Origin: Leptomonas pyrrhocoris
Taxonomy: Eukaryota; Euglenozoa; Kinetoplastea; Trypanosomatida; Trypanosomatidae
Length of the DNA stretch: 64,000 nucleotides
Reading direction: 5' to 3'
NCBI RefSeq assembly: GCF_001293395.1
Contig: NW_015438375.1
Location: 458,938-522,937, forward strand
Shown: piece after piece, positions 18,576-28,889 of the stretch
Layout: every line of letters starts with the position of its first letter
How positions within the stretch are numbered: position 1 is the stretch's first letter
The notes under the pieces: model-generated
Told to the model about the DNA's origin: nothing
Database searches by the model: none
The model's input: the letters and a program-made list of their open reading frames with translations, nothing else
Made by a program: the position numbers and the translations under genes

Positions 18576-20288
18576 ATGGCGCTGAACACGAACGGTGCCG
18601 CCCCAGAGAAACTCGAGGTGGAGAGTGGCACGTCGCACGGAGAGCCCAATGAGGTATACGTGTCGAAGGAGGCTCCTCTTGAGGTAAGGTTAACGGCTGA
18701 CACCCATGAAGAACCTGTCGACGGCGCACGCCTTTTCAGCCTCTCCACTCTGAAGATTGCACTACCAAACATTCTCATTCCTGCTCTCTACGGATACCAC
18801 ATCGGGTACGTCGGACCGTACGCGACGATGTATTCCTACGCGACGAACTGCCAGCTGTACGGCGCGCAGACCTCGTGCGAGACGCTGTCCGGTGCGAAGT
18901 GCAAGTGGATGGACGCCACGACGGTGAACGCGACGTCGACGCTGGGGATGGTGTGCGGGTGGGAGGCGCCGCGCACGACGTGCTTCCTGAGCTACGATGA
19001 CGAGGGCAGCTGCGGTGCGGACCACGACTGCGTGTGGAGCTACTCCGCGAGCACGTGCGGGAACAAGGTGGGCTACACGTCGATCCAGAGCGGCCTATTT
19101 GCGAGTTCGCTCATCATTGGCGGCCTCTTCGGATCCTTGCTCGGCGGGTACCTGACGAAATGGCTGGACTACCGCAAGAGCTTCCTGCTGATCGGTGTCA
19201 TCGCTGTGGTCGGCTCTATCCTGGCGCACGTGGCGACCGGCATCTTCCAGTTCTGGCTGCTGTTTGTTTCCCGCATCATTGTCGGCTTTTCGATAGGGTG
19301 GCAGTCCATCACTGCGCCGCATTACGTTAACAGGTTTTCGCCGATATCGCTCCGGAAGACGCTGGGCACACTGTTTCAAGTGTCGGGTGCGTTTGGTACG
19401 TTTATTGGCGCCATCCTCGGTATCTGCCTTGGCAACACGATCGCGTACGACGCGGAGCGTGACGCGAAGGTGATGGGCCGCTTGCAGGGCTTCGTTGCCT
19501 TTCCAACTCTGCTGTCGGTTCTTGTGATGTTTCTCCCCTTGCTGACGAAGGACGGCTACTCTCTGGTGCCGGAGGACAAATACGAGGACGCTGCGGAGGG
19601 TGCATCGTCTGGCGCAAGGATGAATACGAAGAAGTATCCGTTCTCGATGATGGTCAAGCCAGTAGTGGTGGGCATGGTGATGGGATGCACGATGCAGCTG
19701 ACCGGCATCACCGCGAACATGAACTTTGCACCAACGATCATGTCGAACCTTGGCCTGGACGCGCTCGTGGGCAACATCATCGTGATGGCGTGGAACTGTG
19801 TAACTGCCTTCGGCGTGATCCCGCTGTCGAAGAAGTTCTCGATGCGGACATTGTTCCTGTTCTTTGCGGCGTTGGGTTCACTGTGCTGCCTGTTCCTGAG
19901 CGGCATCCCTGTGTACCCCGGCGTGACGAAGGTGAAGCTTGCGAAGGAGGTGCTTGCGATCATCGGCATTGCGCTCTTCATCGCGTCGTACGAGATGGGC
20001 ATCGGTCCGTGCTTCTATGTGCTTGCCCTGGACGTGTTCCCAGAGTCGTTCCGCCCGATCGGCTCGTCTATCACAACGGGTGTCATGTTCGCTGTGACCG
20101 TTGTGCTGAACATCTGCTATCCGATCGCGACGGAGGGCATCTCCGGCGGCCCGTCTGGCAACCAGGACAAGGGCCAGGCTGTGGCGTTCATGTTCTTTGG
20201 CTGCATCGGCATTGTGACGGTGGTGTTCGAGTACTTCTTTCTGCACCCGTGGGAGGATCCGGTTGATTCCGTTCCCTCCGAGGAGTAA
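18576..20288 (+). CDS. D2-like hexose-transporter-family protein, copy 2 (divergent N-terminus)
   Basis: A 570-residue paralogue. The cytosolic N-terminus (first 60 or so residues, starting MALNTNGAAPEK) is unrelated to that of the other copies, and helix 1 also differs. From residue 86 to about 175 the cysteine-rich exofacial loop is identical to the other copies, even in silent codon positions. Helices 2-8 carry many private substitutions. Helix 7 reads QLTGIT (Q374 kept, N replaced by T379). The central cytosolic loop is private (VPEDKYEDAAEGASSGARM). The C-terminal tail DPVDSVPSEE and the 3' flank match copies 3-9. This is the left-most gene followed by the repeated spacer, so its 3' end is probably the source of the amplified 3' region. 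Confidence 0.92.
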   Translation: MALNTNGAAPEKLEVESGTSHGEPNEVYVSKEAPLEVRLTADTHEEPVDGARLFSLSTLKIALPNILIPALYGYHIGYVGPYATMYSYATNCQLYGAQTSCETLSGAKCKWMDATTVNATSTLGMVCGWEAPRTTCFLSYDDEGSCGADHDCVWSYSASTCGNKVGYTSIQSGLFASSLIIGGLFGSLLGGYLTKWLDYRKSFLLIGVIAVVGSILAHVATGIFQFWLLFVSRIIVGFSIGWQSITAPHYVNRFSPISLRKTLGTLFQVSGAFGTFIGAILGICLGNTIAYDAERDAKVMGRLQGFVAFPTLLSVLVMFLPLLTKDGYSLVPEDKYEDAAEGASSGARMNTKKYPFSMMVKPVVVGMVMGCTMQLTGITANMNFAPTIMSNLGLDALVGNIIVMAWNCVTAFGVIPLSKKFSMRTLFLFFAALGSLCCLFLSGIPVYPGVTKVKLAKEVLAIIGIALFIASYEMGIGPCFYVLALDVFPESFRPIGSSITTGVMFAVTVVLNICYPIATEGISGGPSGNQDKGQAVAFMFFGCIGIVTVVFEYFFLHPWEDPVDSVPSEE

Positions 20289-20569
20289 GGATTGTTAAAA
20301 CTGGAGCACGGATGCTGCTCTAATAGTATATCTTTTCTTTTCTTCTAAGCCGCCTCAGGTGTGCTCTATGAATCGCACGTGTGGTTCTTCTGCGCGTCGC
20401 ATGGGCGAGTAGCGGGGCAGCAGACGCGCCAGAGACGAGGTTGTTGCAACGCGGCATTGCGCATGTTGCACAGCACAGTAACTCCATCATATTTTCTTCT
20501 CTTTCTCGGTCAACGAAGCGCGTACTTCTCGCACGTTTGTTTTCGTTGCAAACGTACAGGAGCCGAAAT

Positions 20570-20719
20570 ATGTCTCCATTCAAAACGTTTTTAATTGTTT
20601 TGTTTCTTGTTGTCTTTCTTCTTCTGTGTTTGGGTTATTTCTCTGTTCACTTCGACGCAGACATCGACGCCCTTGATGTGTTGCCTGGGCGAGTAGACGT
20701 GTCTGCGCGTAGTGTGTGA
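20570..20719 (+). CDS. Doubtful 49-residue membrane-anchored small ORF after copy 2
   Basis: An ATG-initiated frame reading MSPFKTFLIVLFLVVFLLL and continuing into a polar, acidic tail would make a small signal-anchor protein. It exists in this form only after copy 2. In the otherwise matching spacers of copies 3-9, the T run has one more base, which changes the frame. No homologue is recognised, and the most economical reading is a chance frame in a T-rich 3' UTR. Confidence 0.15.
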   Translation: MSPFKTFLIVLFLVVFLLLCLGYFSVHFDADIDALDVLPGRVDVSARSV

Positions 20720-21559
20720 AGGAGAGCGCTATAAAGTGACTCCCATCGTTATTTTTATGAGTGGTCGTTTTCCTTTTACTATTGACAGATATTAAGGTTT
20801 CTCTCTCGCAAGAGCCCGACTCATTCAACGCCTGCGTTGCACGGAGCTGCAGCGAAGATCTCGATGATTTCCCTACGTGAGTCGCCATTGTTTCGTCAAA
20901 AATGTGTTATTTATTGTCGCGGCCTCAACCCGCCTTCCCTGACAAATGCGCCATGGACCCGCCTGTCGAAGCAAACCCTGAAAAGTCGTAGTGCAGCGCT
21001 AGTCCGGTGCTGCGGACCCGCTGTGGCTGCGCCAGCGCCGGAGCACGCGCCACGCCTGACTGGGGCACGTTGTGCTCGGCGTTTTCTTCCCCTCCCGGGA
21101 CACTCGCGCTGAGACGCGGAGCCCTGTGTGCTTTATGGCTGGCTGTATGTGCCTCAGCTGCGCTGCTGCGGCGTGCACGACGCTGGTGTGCACTCACTCG
21201 AGGCGCGATACTCTCTTCTTTCTGCCACCCCTCTTCCTTCTCTCCCTTTCTCTGCTGCAGTGCCCGCACCCCGCTGGTGCGGTGTGTGAGTGTGAGTGTG
21301 TGTGCGATTGTGCGGTGGCCGCGCTGATGACCGAAGCAGTTATTTGTTTGCACATTTCCTGAGGAGACCCCTCCGGTGAACGACCCGACAACTTCTAAGA
21401 ACACCAGCTGACATGCGTGCCGCGTGGCGTTGTGCGTGCCGTGGAACTGAATGATTACGTTGCGTCTACCACCTAACGACCGTTGATGATTATACGTGAT
21501 GCAATCAATACTACACTACACCGAATACCTTGGATGACGTTCTGCGCGTGGCGCTTGCC

Positions 21560-21593
21560 GGTTGCTGGTTGCTGGTTGCTGGTTGCTGGTTGC
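21560..21593 (+). repeat. GGTTGCT heptanucleotide mini-array in segment A
   Basis: Four GGTTGCT copies plus a partial fifth, 18 bp before the point where homology to the left flank of copy 1 begins (21612). It recurs at the same place in every unit (for example 25860-25893 and 51666-51699). Confidence 0.9.
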
Positions 21594-22881
21594 GCGCGTG
21601 GTGTGTGCGCTGCACCTTCCGGGCAGGATGACGCCGTGACTGCGGTGGCGCTGTGTCCAATCGGTGGTGCGAGACGCCGTGGCGAGCTGCCTGTGTGTGT
21701 TGTGTTCTGTGTGCTGTGTGCGGAGTGCGTGTGTGATGATGTACAGAGTCTGCGAAACACGCAGGTCGCGGAGCCCCGGCTGTGCGCGCCAATTGAACTG
21801 CTGTATTTCTTGGGTGAACAATCTCTGATGTGCCTCCTGCGTGGCTGCTGCCGTTGCTCGTTGGACCTGTGGTATGCGCTGTGCGGGGACGCTGATGCAG
21901 ACAAATCAATACTCACTCCTATGCGGAGCTGCACTGCGCTGCTGCCCGCTGTGCGGACGCGAAGATAACATGCACTACCAGCTGATGGCTCCGGTGACTG
22001 TGGATGTGTGCGGTGCGCTGTGGCGCTGCGCCTGCGCGTGGCTGTCACGTGCCGGATGCGTGGCGCTGTCGCTGCCTCCGCGCTGCTGAACGCTGCTGAG
22101 CAGAGGCGTGGTGAACAATGTGCAAAGGTGATAGTTGTATTCGTGTGTGTGCTGCAGTTGCCGCGGCGCTGTTGTGCTGCTCGCCGTTGCGGTGCCCTCG
22201 AGTCCTCACACTGCCGAGTGCGGTGCGACTGCGCGCCACTCCACCGTTTCCCGGCATGGGGAATTGGTGTGCACCGCTTTTGGGAGCTAGCGAAAGGAAG
22301 GACTGAATGCGATTATGTTTTGAATGGAACTCGTGTGAATATCAACCTCAGAGATTTGTTTGTACTTCGTTCTCCCTTTTCACGGACAGTCTTCAACTTC
22401 CGCCTTGTTCTCTTTTCTGTTCGTTTCCCGCCCACCCAGGCCCACGCCGATCCGCTTTGAGGGCGGACTGAGGTTGCAGAAGTCCGCCACCGCGTTCGTC
22501 TTTGCTCCCGTTCCACGTGAAAACGTTTCTCAGAGATAAATTGATCTGATGTCTTGCCTTCCTGAGAAAGTTGAATGCTATATAAATGCCCTCGAGTGGT
22601 CGTGAGGGTCGTGGTTTATCCCTGTACCGGATTGGGAAGTTAATGGAGGGGTGAAGCAAAACACCCTTCCTCTGTTTCGTTTATTTCTACTAACCTTTAC
22701 CTTTCCCCCTTCTCCGTCTCAACCTACAAACACTGACAATTATTCCTGTGATGTTTGTGTCCTATTCGTTTTGCCCCTCTTTGCTCTGCTCTTCGCACAG
22801 TAACTCCCTTTCTGCCCTTTCTCTTACTGCTCACACTCTAAATCACCTCAACACCTACCCCCATACTGATTCATCGCAAGG

Positions 22882-24588
22882 ATGAGCAGGGAATCGATGA
22901 GCGGCGATGTTGCGTTGGAAGCCAAGCAGGTGCCGGCCGGAGAGCCGTTCATAGCGTTTCCTGCTGGTGAGATGGGTCCGATCGATGAGATTGGCGACAG
23001 CGCGAATGTAACGGAGACCGCGAAGGAGCCAACGAGTTTTTTCTGCTGGCAGAATTTCCTTGTTGTGCTTCCGAGTCTTCTGACTGCAACGCTGTTCGGA
23101 TACAACATCGGGTACGTCGGACCGTACACGAGGATATATTCCTACGCGACGAACTGCCAGCTGTACGGCGCGCAGACCTCGTGCGAGACGCTGTCCGGTG
23201 CGAAGTGCAAGTGGATGGACGCCACGACGGTGAACGCGACGTCGACGCTGGGGATGGTGTGCGGGTGGGAGGCGCCGCGCACGACGTGCTTCCTGAGCTA
23301 CGATGACGAGGGCAGCTGCGGTGCGGACCACGACTGCGTGTGGAGCTACTCCGCGAGCACGTGCGGGAACAAGGTGGGCTACACGTCGATCCAGAGCGGC
23401 CTATTTGCGGGTTCTATGATGATGGGTGGTATTTGTGGAGCACTGCTCGGAGGGTACCTGACGAAATGGCTGGACTACCGCAAGAGCTTCCTGCTGATCG
23501 GTGTCATCGCTTCGGTCGGCTCTATCCTGACGCACGTGGCGACCGGCATCTCTCAATACTGGCTGATGTTTGTTTCCCGCATCATTTTTGGATTCCCGAT
23601 GGGATGGACCACTGTCACGGGGCCGCATTATACCGACAAGTTCGCTGTGCGCCGCTATCAGAAGACGCTGGGCACCCTCTTCCAGGTGTCTACTACGGTC
23701 GGTTCGTTGATTGCTGCTGTCCTTGGCATCTGTCTTGGCAACACGATCGCGTACGACGCGGAGCGTGACGCGAAGGTGATGGGCCGCTTGCAGGGACTCA
23801 CGGCGCTTTCTACGTTGATGTGCATCCTGACGCTGTTCATGCCGCTGGTGACGAAGGACGGGTACTCGGTGTCGAATGCGAAGTACACCGCCCCGGAAGA
23901 TGATGCGACCGCTGCTAAACCGGCGGCGAAGAAGTACCCCATTTCGAAGATGGTGGGTCCGCTGCTGATTGGCGTGGCGATGGGATGTACGCTTCATCTG
24001 ACCGGCATCGGAGCGAACATGAACTTTGCACCAATGATCATGTCGAACCTTGGCCTGGATCCTCTCGTGGGCAACATCATCGTGATGGTGTGGAACTGCG
24101 TGACTGCTTTCGGCGCGATCCCGCTGTCGAAGAAGTTCACGATGCGGACGCTGTTCCTGTCCTGTGCAGCTATGGGCTCGCTGTGCTGCCTGTTCCTGAG
24201 CGGCATCCCTGTGTACCCCGGCGTGACGAAGTCGACGCTTGCGAAGGAGGTGATTGGGATCATCGGCATTGCGCTCTTTATCCTTGCGTACGATTGTGGC
24301 ATTGCTCCGTGCTTCTTCGTGCTGACAGTGGACGTGTTCCCAGAGTCGTTCCGCCCGATCGGTTCGTCGTTCACGATGGGCGTAATGTTCAGTTTGAATC
24401 TTGTGATCAACATCTGCTACCCGATCGCGACGGAGGGCATCTCCGGCGGCCCGTCTGGCAACCAGGACAAGGGCCAGGCTGTGGCGTTCATATTCTTCGG
24501 CTGCATCGGCATTGTGACGGTGGTGATCGAGTACTTCTTTCTGCACCCGTGGGAGGATCCGGTTGATTCCGTTCCCTCCGAGGAGTAA
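22882..24588 (+). CDS. D2-like hexose-transporter-family protein, copy 3 (amplified type)
   Basis: A 568-residue, 12-helix MFS sugar transporter, the reference for the amplified type. Residues 1-178 equal copy 1. The exofacial loop (about 84-162) has eight cysteines and one N-A-T sequon. In helix 7 the motif reads HLTGIG (H372, G377) where copies 1 and 2 have Q and N or T; the aligned glutamine of human GLUT1 contacts glucose. Other private changes fall in helix 2 (MMMGGICGALLGG), helix 4, helix 5 (TTVGSLIAAVLG) and helix 8 (SCAAMGSL), while connecting loops match copy 1. The C-terminal tail is that of copy 2. Neither frame nor conserved loop motifs suggest a pseudogene. It may carry a sugar other than glucose, or carry glucose with changed affinity; this is inference. 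Confidence 0.93.
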   Translation: MSRESMSGDVALEAKQVPAGEPFIAFPAGEMGPIDEIGDSANVTETAKEPTSFFCWQNFLVVLPSLLTATLFGYNIGYVGPYTRIYSYATNCQLYGAQTSCETLSGAKCKWMDATTVNATSTLGMVCGWEAPRTTCFLSYDDEGSCGADHDCVWSYSASTCGNKVGYTSIQSGLFAGSMMMGGICGALLGGYLTKWLDYRKSFLLIGVIASVGSILTHVATGISQYWLMFVSRIIFGFPMGWTTVTGPHYTDKFAVRRYQKTLGTLFQVSTTVGSLIAAVLGICLGNTIAYDAERDAKVMGRLQGLTALSTLMCILTLFMPLVTKDGYSVSNAKYTAPEDDATAAKPAAKKYPISKMVGPLLIGVAMGCTLHLTGIGANMNFAPMIMSNLGLDPLVGNIIVMVWNCVTAFGAIPLSKKFTMRTLFLSCAAMGSLCCLFLSGIPVYPGVTKSTLAKEVIGIIGIALFILAYDCGIAPCFFVLTVDVFPESFRPIGSSFTMGVMFSLNLVINICYPIATEGISGGPSGNQDKGQAVAFIFFGCIGIVTVVIEYFFLHPWEDPVDSVPSEE

Positions 24589-27182
24589 GGATTGTTAAAA
24601 CTGGAGCACCGATGCTGCTCTTATAGTATATCTTTTCTTTTCTTCTAAGCCGCCTCAGGTGTGCTCTGTGAATCGCACGTGTGGTTCTTCTGCGCGTCGC
24701 ATGGGCGAGTAGCGGGGCAGCAGACGCGCCAGAGACGAGGTTGTTGCAACGCGGCATTGCGCATGTTGCACAGCACAGTAACTCCATCATATTTTCTTCT
24801 CTTTCTCGGTCAACGAAGCGCGTACTTCTCGCACGTTTGTTTTCGTTGCAAACGTACAGGAGCCGAAATATGTCTCCATTCAAAACGTTTTTTAATTGTT
24901 TTGTTTCTTGTTGTCTTTCTTCTTCTGTGTTTGGGTTATTTCTCTGTTCACTTCGACGCAGACATCGACGCCCTTGATGTGTTGCCTGGGCGAGTAGACG
25001 TGTCTGCGCGTAGTGTGTGAAGGAGAGCGCTATAAAGTGACTCCCATCGTTATTTTTATGAGTGGTCGTTTTCCTTTTACTATTGACAGATATTAAGGTT
25101 TCTCTCTCGCAAGAGCCCGACTCATTCAACGCCTGCGTTGCACGGAGCTGCAGCGAAGATCTCGATGATTTCCCTACGTGAGTCGCCATTGTTTCGTCAA
25201 AAATGTGTTATTTATTGTCGCGGCCTCAACCCGCCTTCCCTGACAAATGCGCCATGGACCCGCCTGTCGAAGCAAACCCTGAAAAGTCGTAGTGCAGCGC
25301 TAGTCCGGTGCTGCGGACCCGCTGTGGCTGCGCCAGCGCCGGAGCACGCGCCACGCCTGACTGGGGCACGTTGTGCTCGGCGTTTTCTTCCCCTCCCGGG
25401 ACACTCGCGCTGAGACGCGGAGCCCTGTGTGCTTTATGGCTGGCTGTATGTGCCTCAGCTGCGCTGCTGCGGCGTGCACGACGCTGGTGTGCACTCACTC
25501 GAGGCGCGATACTCTCTTCTTTCTGCCACCCCTCTTCCTTCTCTCCCTTTCTCTGCTGCAGTGCCCGCACCCCGCTGGTGCGGTGTGTGAGTGTGAGTGT
25601 GTGTGCGATTGTGCGGTGGCCGCGCTGATGACCGAAGCAGTTATTTGTTTGCACATTTCCTGAGGAGACCCCTCCGGTGAACGACCCGACAACTTCTAAG
25701 AACACCAGCTGACATGCGTGCCGCGTGGCGTTGTGCGTGCCGTGGAACTGAATGATTACGTTGCGTCTACCACCTAACGACCGTTGATGATTATACGTGA
25801 TGCAATCAATACTACACTACACCGAATACCTTGGATGACGTTCTGCGCGTGGCGCTTGCCGGTTGCTGGTTGCTGGTTGCTGGTTGCTGGTTGCGCGCGT
25901 GGTGTGTGCGCTGCACCTTCCGGGCAGGATGACGCCGTGACTGCGGTGGCGCTGTGTCCAATCGGTGGTGCGAGACGCCGTGGCGAGCTGCCTGTGTGTG
26001 TTGTGTTCTGTGTGCTGTGTGCGGAGTGCGTGTGTGATGATGTACAGAGTCTGCGAAACACGCAGGTCGCGGAGCCCCGGCTGTGCGCGCCAATTGAACT
26101 GCTGTATTTCTTGGGTGAACAATCTCTGATGTGCCTCCTGCGTGGCTGCTGCCGTTGCTCGTTGGACCTGTGGTATGCGCTGTGCGGGGACGCTGATGCA
26201 GACAAATCAATACTCACTCCTATGCGGAGCTGCACTGCGCTGCTGCCCGCTGTGCGGACGCGAAGATAACATGCACTACCAGCTGATGGCTCCGGTGACT
26301 GTGGATGTGTGCGGTGCGCTGTGGCGCTGCGCCTGCGCGTGGCTGTCACGTGCCGGATGCGTGGCGCTGTCGCTGCCTCCGCGCTGCTGAACGCTGCTGA
26401 GCAGAGGCGTGGTGAACAATGTGCAAAGGTGATAGTTGTATTCGTGTGTGTGCTGCAGTTGCCGCGGCGCTGTTGTGCTGCTCGCCGTTGCGGTGCCCTC
26501 GAGTCCTCACACTGCCGAGTGCGGTGCGACTGCGCGCCACTCCACCGTTTCCCGGCATGGGGAATTGGTGTGCACCGCTTTTGGGAGCTAGCGAAAGGAA
26601 GGACTGAATGCGATTATGTTTTGAATGGAACTCGTGTGAATATCAACCTCAGAGATTTGTTTGTACTTCGTTCTCCCTTTTCACGGACAGTCTTCAACTT
26701 CCGCCTTGTTCTCTTTTCTGTTCGTTTCCCGCCCACCCAGGCCCACGCCGATCCGCTTTGAGGGCGGACTGAGGTTGCAGAAGTCCGCCACCGCGTTCGT
26801 CTTTGCTCCCGTTCCACGTGAAAACGTTTCTCAGAGATAAATTGATCTGATGTCTTGCCTTCCTGAGAAAGTTGAATGCTATATAAATGCCCTCGAGTGG
26901 TCGTGAGGGTCGTGGTTTATCCCTGTACCGGATTGGGAAGTTAATGGAGGGGTGAAGCAAAACACCCTTCCTCTGTTTCGTTTATTTCTACTAACCTTTA
27001 CCTTTCCCCCTTCTCCGTCTCAACCTACAAACACTGACAATTATTCCTGTGATGTTTGTGTCCTATTCGTTTTGCCCCTCTTTGCTCTGCTCTTCGCACA
27101 GTAACTCCCTTTCTGCCCTTTCTCTTACTGCTCACACTCTAAATCACCTCAACACCTACCCCCATACTGATTCATCGCAAGG

Positions 27183-28889
27183 ATGAGCAGGGAATCGATG
27201 AGCGGCGATGTTGCGTTGGAAGCCAAGCAGGTGCCGGCCGGAGAGCCGTTCATAGCGTTTCCTGCTGGTGAGATGGGTCCGATCGATGAGATTGGCGACA
27301 GCGCGAATGTAACGGAGACCGCGAAGGAGCCAACGAGTTTTTTCTGCTGGCAGAATTTCCTTGTTGTGCTTCCGAGTCTTCTGACTGCAACGCTGTTCGG
27401 ATACAACATCGGGTACGTCGGACCGTACACGAGGATATATTCCTACGCGACGAACTGCCAGCTGTACGGCGCGCAGACCTCGTGCGAGACGCTGTCCGGT
27501 GCGAAGTGCAAGTGGATGGACGCCACGACGGTGAACGCGACGTCGACGCTGGGGATGGTGTGCGGGTGGGAGGCGCCGCGCACGACGTGCTTCCTGAGCT
27601 ACGATGACGAGGGCAGCTGCGGTGCGGACCACGACTGCGTGTGGAGCTACTCCGCGAGCACGTGCGGGAACAAGGTGGGCTACACGTCGATCCAGAGCGG
27701 CCTATTTGCGGGTTCTATGATGATGGGTGGTATTTGTGGAGCACTGCTCGGAGGGTACCTGACGAAATGGCTGGACTACCGCAAGAGCTTCCTGCTGATC
27801 GGTGTCATCGCTTCGGTCGGCTCTATCCTGACGCACGTGGCGACCGGCATCTCTCAATACTGGCTGATGTTTGTTTCCCGCATCATTTTTGGATTCCCGA
27901 TGGGATGGACCACTGTCACGGGGCCGCATTATACCGACAAGTTCGCTGTGCGCCGCTATCAGAAGACGCTGGGCACCCTCTTCCAGGTGTCTACTACGGT
28001 CGGTTCGTTGATTGCTGCTGTCCTTGGCATCTGTCTTGGCAACACGATCGCGTACGACGCGGAGCGTGACGCGAAGGTGATGGGCCGCTTGCAGGGACTC
28101 ACGGCGCTTTCTACGTTGATGTGCATCCTGACGCTGTTCATGCCGCTGGTGACGAAGGACGGGTACTCGGTGTCGAATGCGAAGTACACCGCCCCGGAAG
28201 ATGATGCGACCGCTGCTAAACCGGCGGCGAAGAAGTACCCCATTTCGAAGATGGTGGGTCCGCTGCTGATTGGCGTGGCGATGGGATGTACGCTTCATCT
28301 GACCGGCATCGGAGCGAACATGAACTTTGCACCAATGATCATGTCGAACCTTGGCCTGGATCCTCTCGTGGGCAACATCATCGTGATGGTGTGGAACTGC
28401 GTGACTGCTTTCGGCGCGATCCCGCTGTCGAAGAAGTTCACGATGCGGACGCTGTTCCTGTCCTGTGCAGCTATGGGCTCGCTGTGCTGCCTGTTCCTGA
28501 GCGGCATCCCTGTGTACCCCGGCGTGACGAAGTCGACGCTTGCGAAGGAGGTGATTGGGATCATCGGCATTGCGCTCTTTATCCTTGCGTACGATTGTGG
28601 CATTGCTCCGTGCTTCTTCGTGCTGACAGTGGACGTGTTCCCAGAGTCGTTCCGCCCGATCGGTTCGTCGTTCACGATGGGCGTAATGTTCAGTTTGAAT
28701 CTTGTGATCAACATCTGCTACCCGATCGCGACGGAGGGCATCTCCGGCGGCCCGTCTGGCAACCAGGACAAGGGCCAGGCTGTGGCGTTCATATTCTTCG
28801 GCTGCATCGGCATTGTGACGGTGGTGATCGAGTACTTCTTTCTGCACCCGTGGGAGGATCCGGTTGATTCCGTTCCCTCCGAGGAGTAA
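27183..28889 (+). CDS. D2-like hexose-transporter-family protein, copy 4
   Basis: Protein identical to copy 3, including HLTGIG in helix 7, and the same 5' and 3' flanks. First complete internal unit of the array with the T6 form of segment A on both sides. Confidence 0.92.
   Translation: MSRESMSGDVALEAKQVPAGEPFIAFPAGEMGPIDEIGDSANVTETAKEPTSFFCWQNFLVVLPSLLTATLFGYNIGYVGPYTRIYSYATNCQLYGAQTSCETLSGAKCKWMDATTVNATSTLGMVCGWEAPRTTCFLSYDDEGSCGADHDCVWSYSASTCGNKVGYTSIQSGLFAGSMMMGGICGALLGGYLTKWLDYRKSFLLIGVIASVGSILTHVATGISQYWLMFVSRIIFGFPMGWTTVTGPHYTDKFAVRRYQKTLGTLFQVSTTVGSLIAAVLGICLGNTIAYDAERDAKVMGRLQGLTALSTLMCILTLFMPLVTKDGYSVSNAKYTAPEDDATAAKPAAKKYPISKMVGPLLIGVAMGCTLHLTGIGANMNFAPMIMSNLGLDPLVGNIIVMVWNCVTAFGAIPLSKKFTMRTLFLSCAAMGSLCCLFLSGIPVYPGVTKSTLAKEVIGIIGIALFILAYDCGIAPCFFVLTVDVFPESFRPIGSSFTMGVMFSLNLVINICYPIATEGISGGPSGNQDKGQAVAFIFFGCIGIVTVVIEYFFLHPWEDPVDSVPSEE

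Larger units (their letters stand above)
20289..21611 (+). repeat. Segment A: 3' flanking spacer of copy 2, repeated after copies 3-9
   Basis: 1323 bp that recur after each amplified copy as 1324 bp. Differences seen: three base changes in the first 80 bp and a T5 instead of T6 run at 20587-20591. A GAGTGTGAGTGTGTGTGCG stretch and a GGTTGCT mini-array lie near its right end. It is expected to hold the shared 3' UTR and polyadenylation region. Segment A is absent from both flanks of copy 1. Confidence 0.9.

Noticed and set aside
21483-22460. Several 60-190-codon frames in segments A and B, some cysteine-rich, conserved in all units
   Set aside because: They are conserved only because the DNA is identical between units; they overlap each other in several frames and lack any protein-like feature.
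23401-24546. Long 381-codon open frame on the minus strand of each amplified transporter (recurs every 4301 bp)
   Set aside because: It is antisense to the transporter gene and owes its length to the high G+C third positions of the sense strand; translated sequence is rich in H, R and Q without domain features.
22882-24588. Possibility that amplified transporters are pseudogenes because the sugar-contact motif is changed
   Set aside because: All seven frames are intact, the loops and cysteines are conserved, and changes are confined to specific positions, which fits altered function better than decay.
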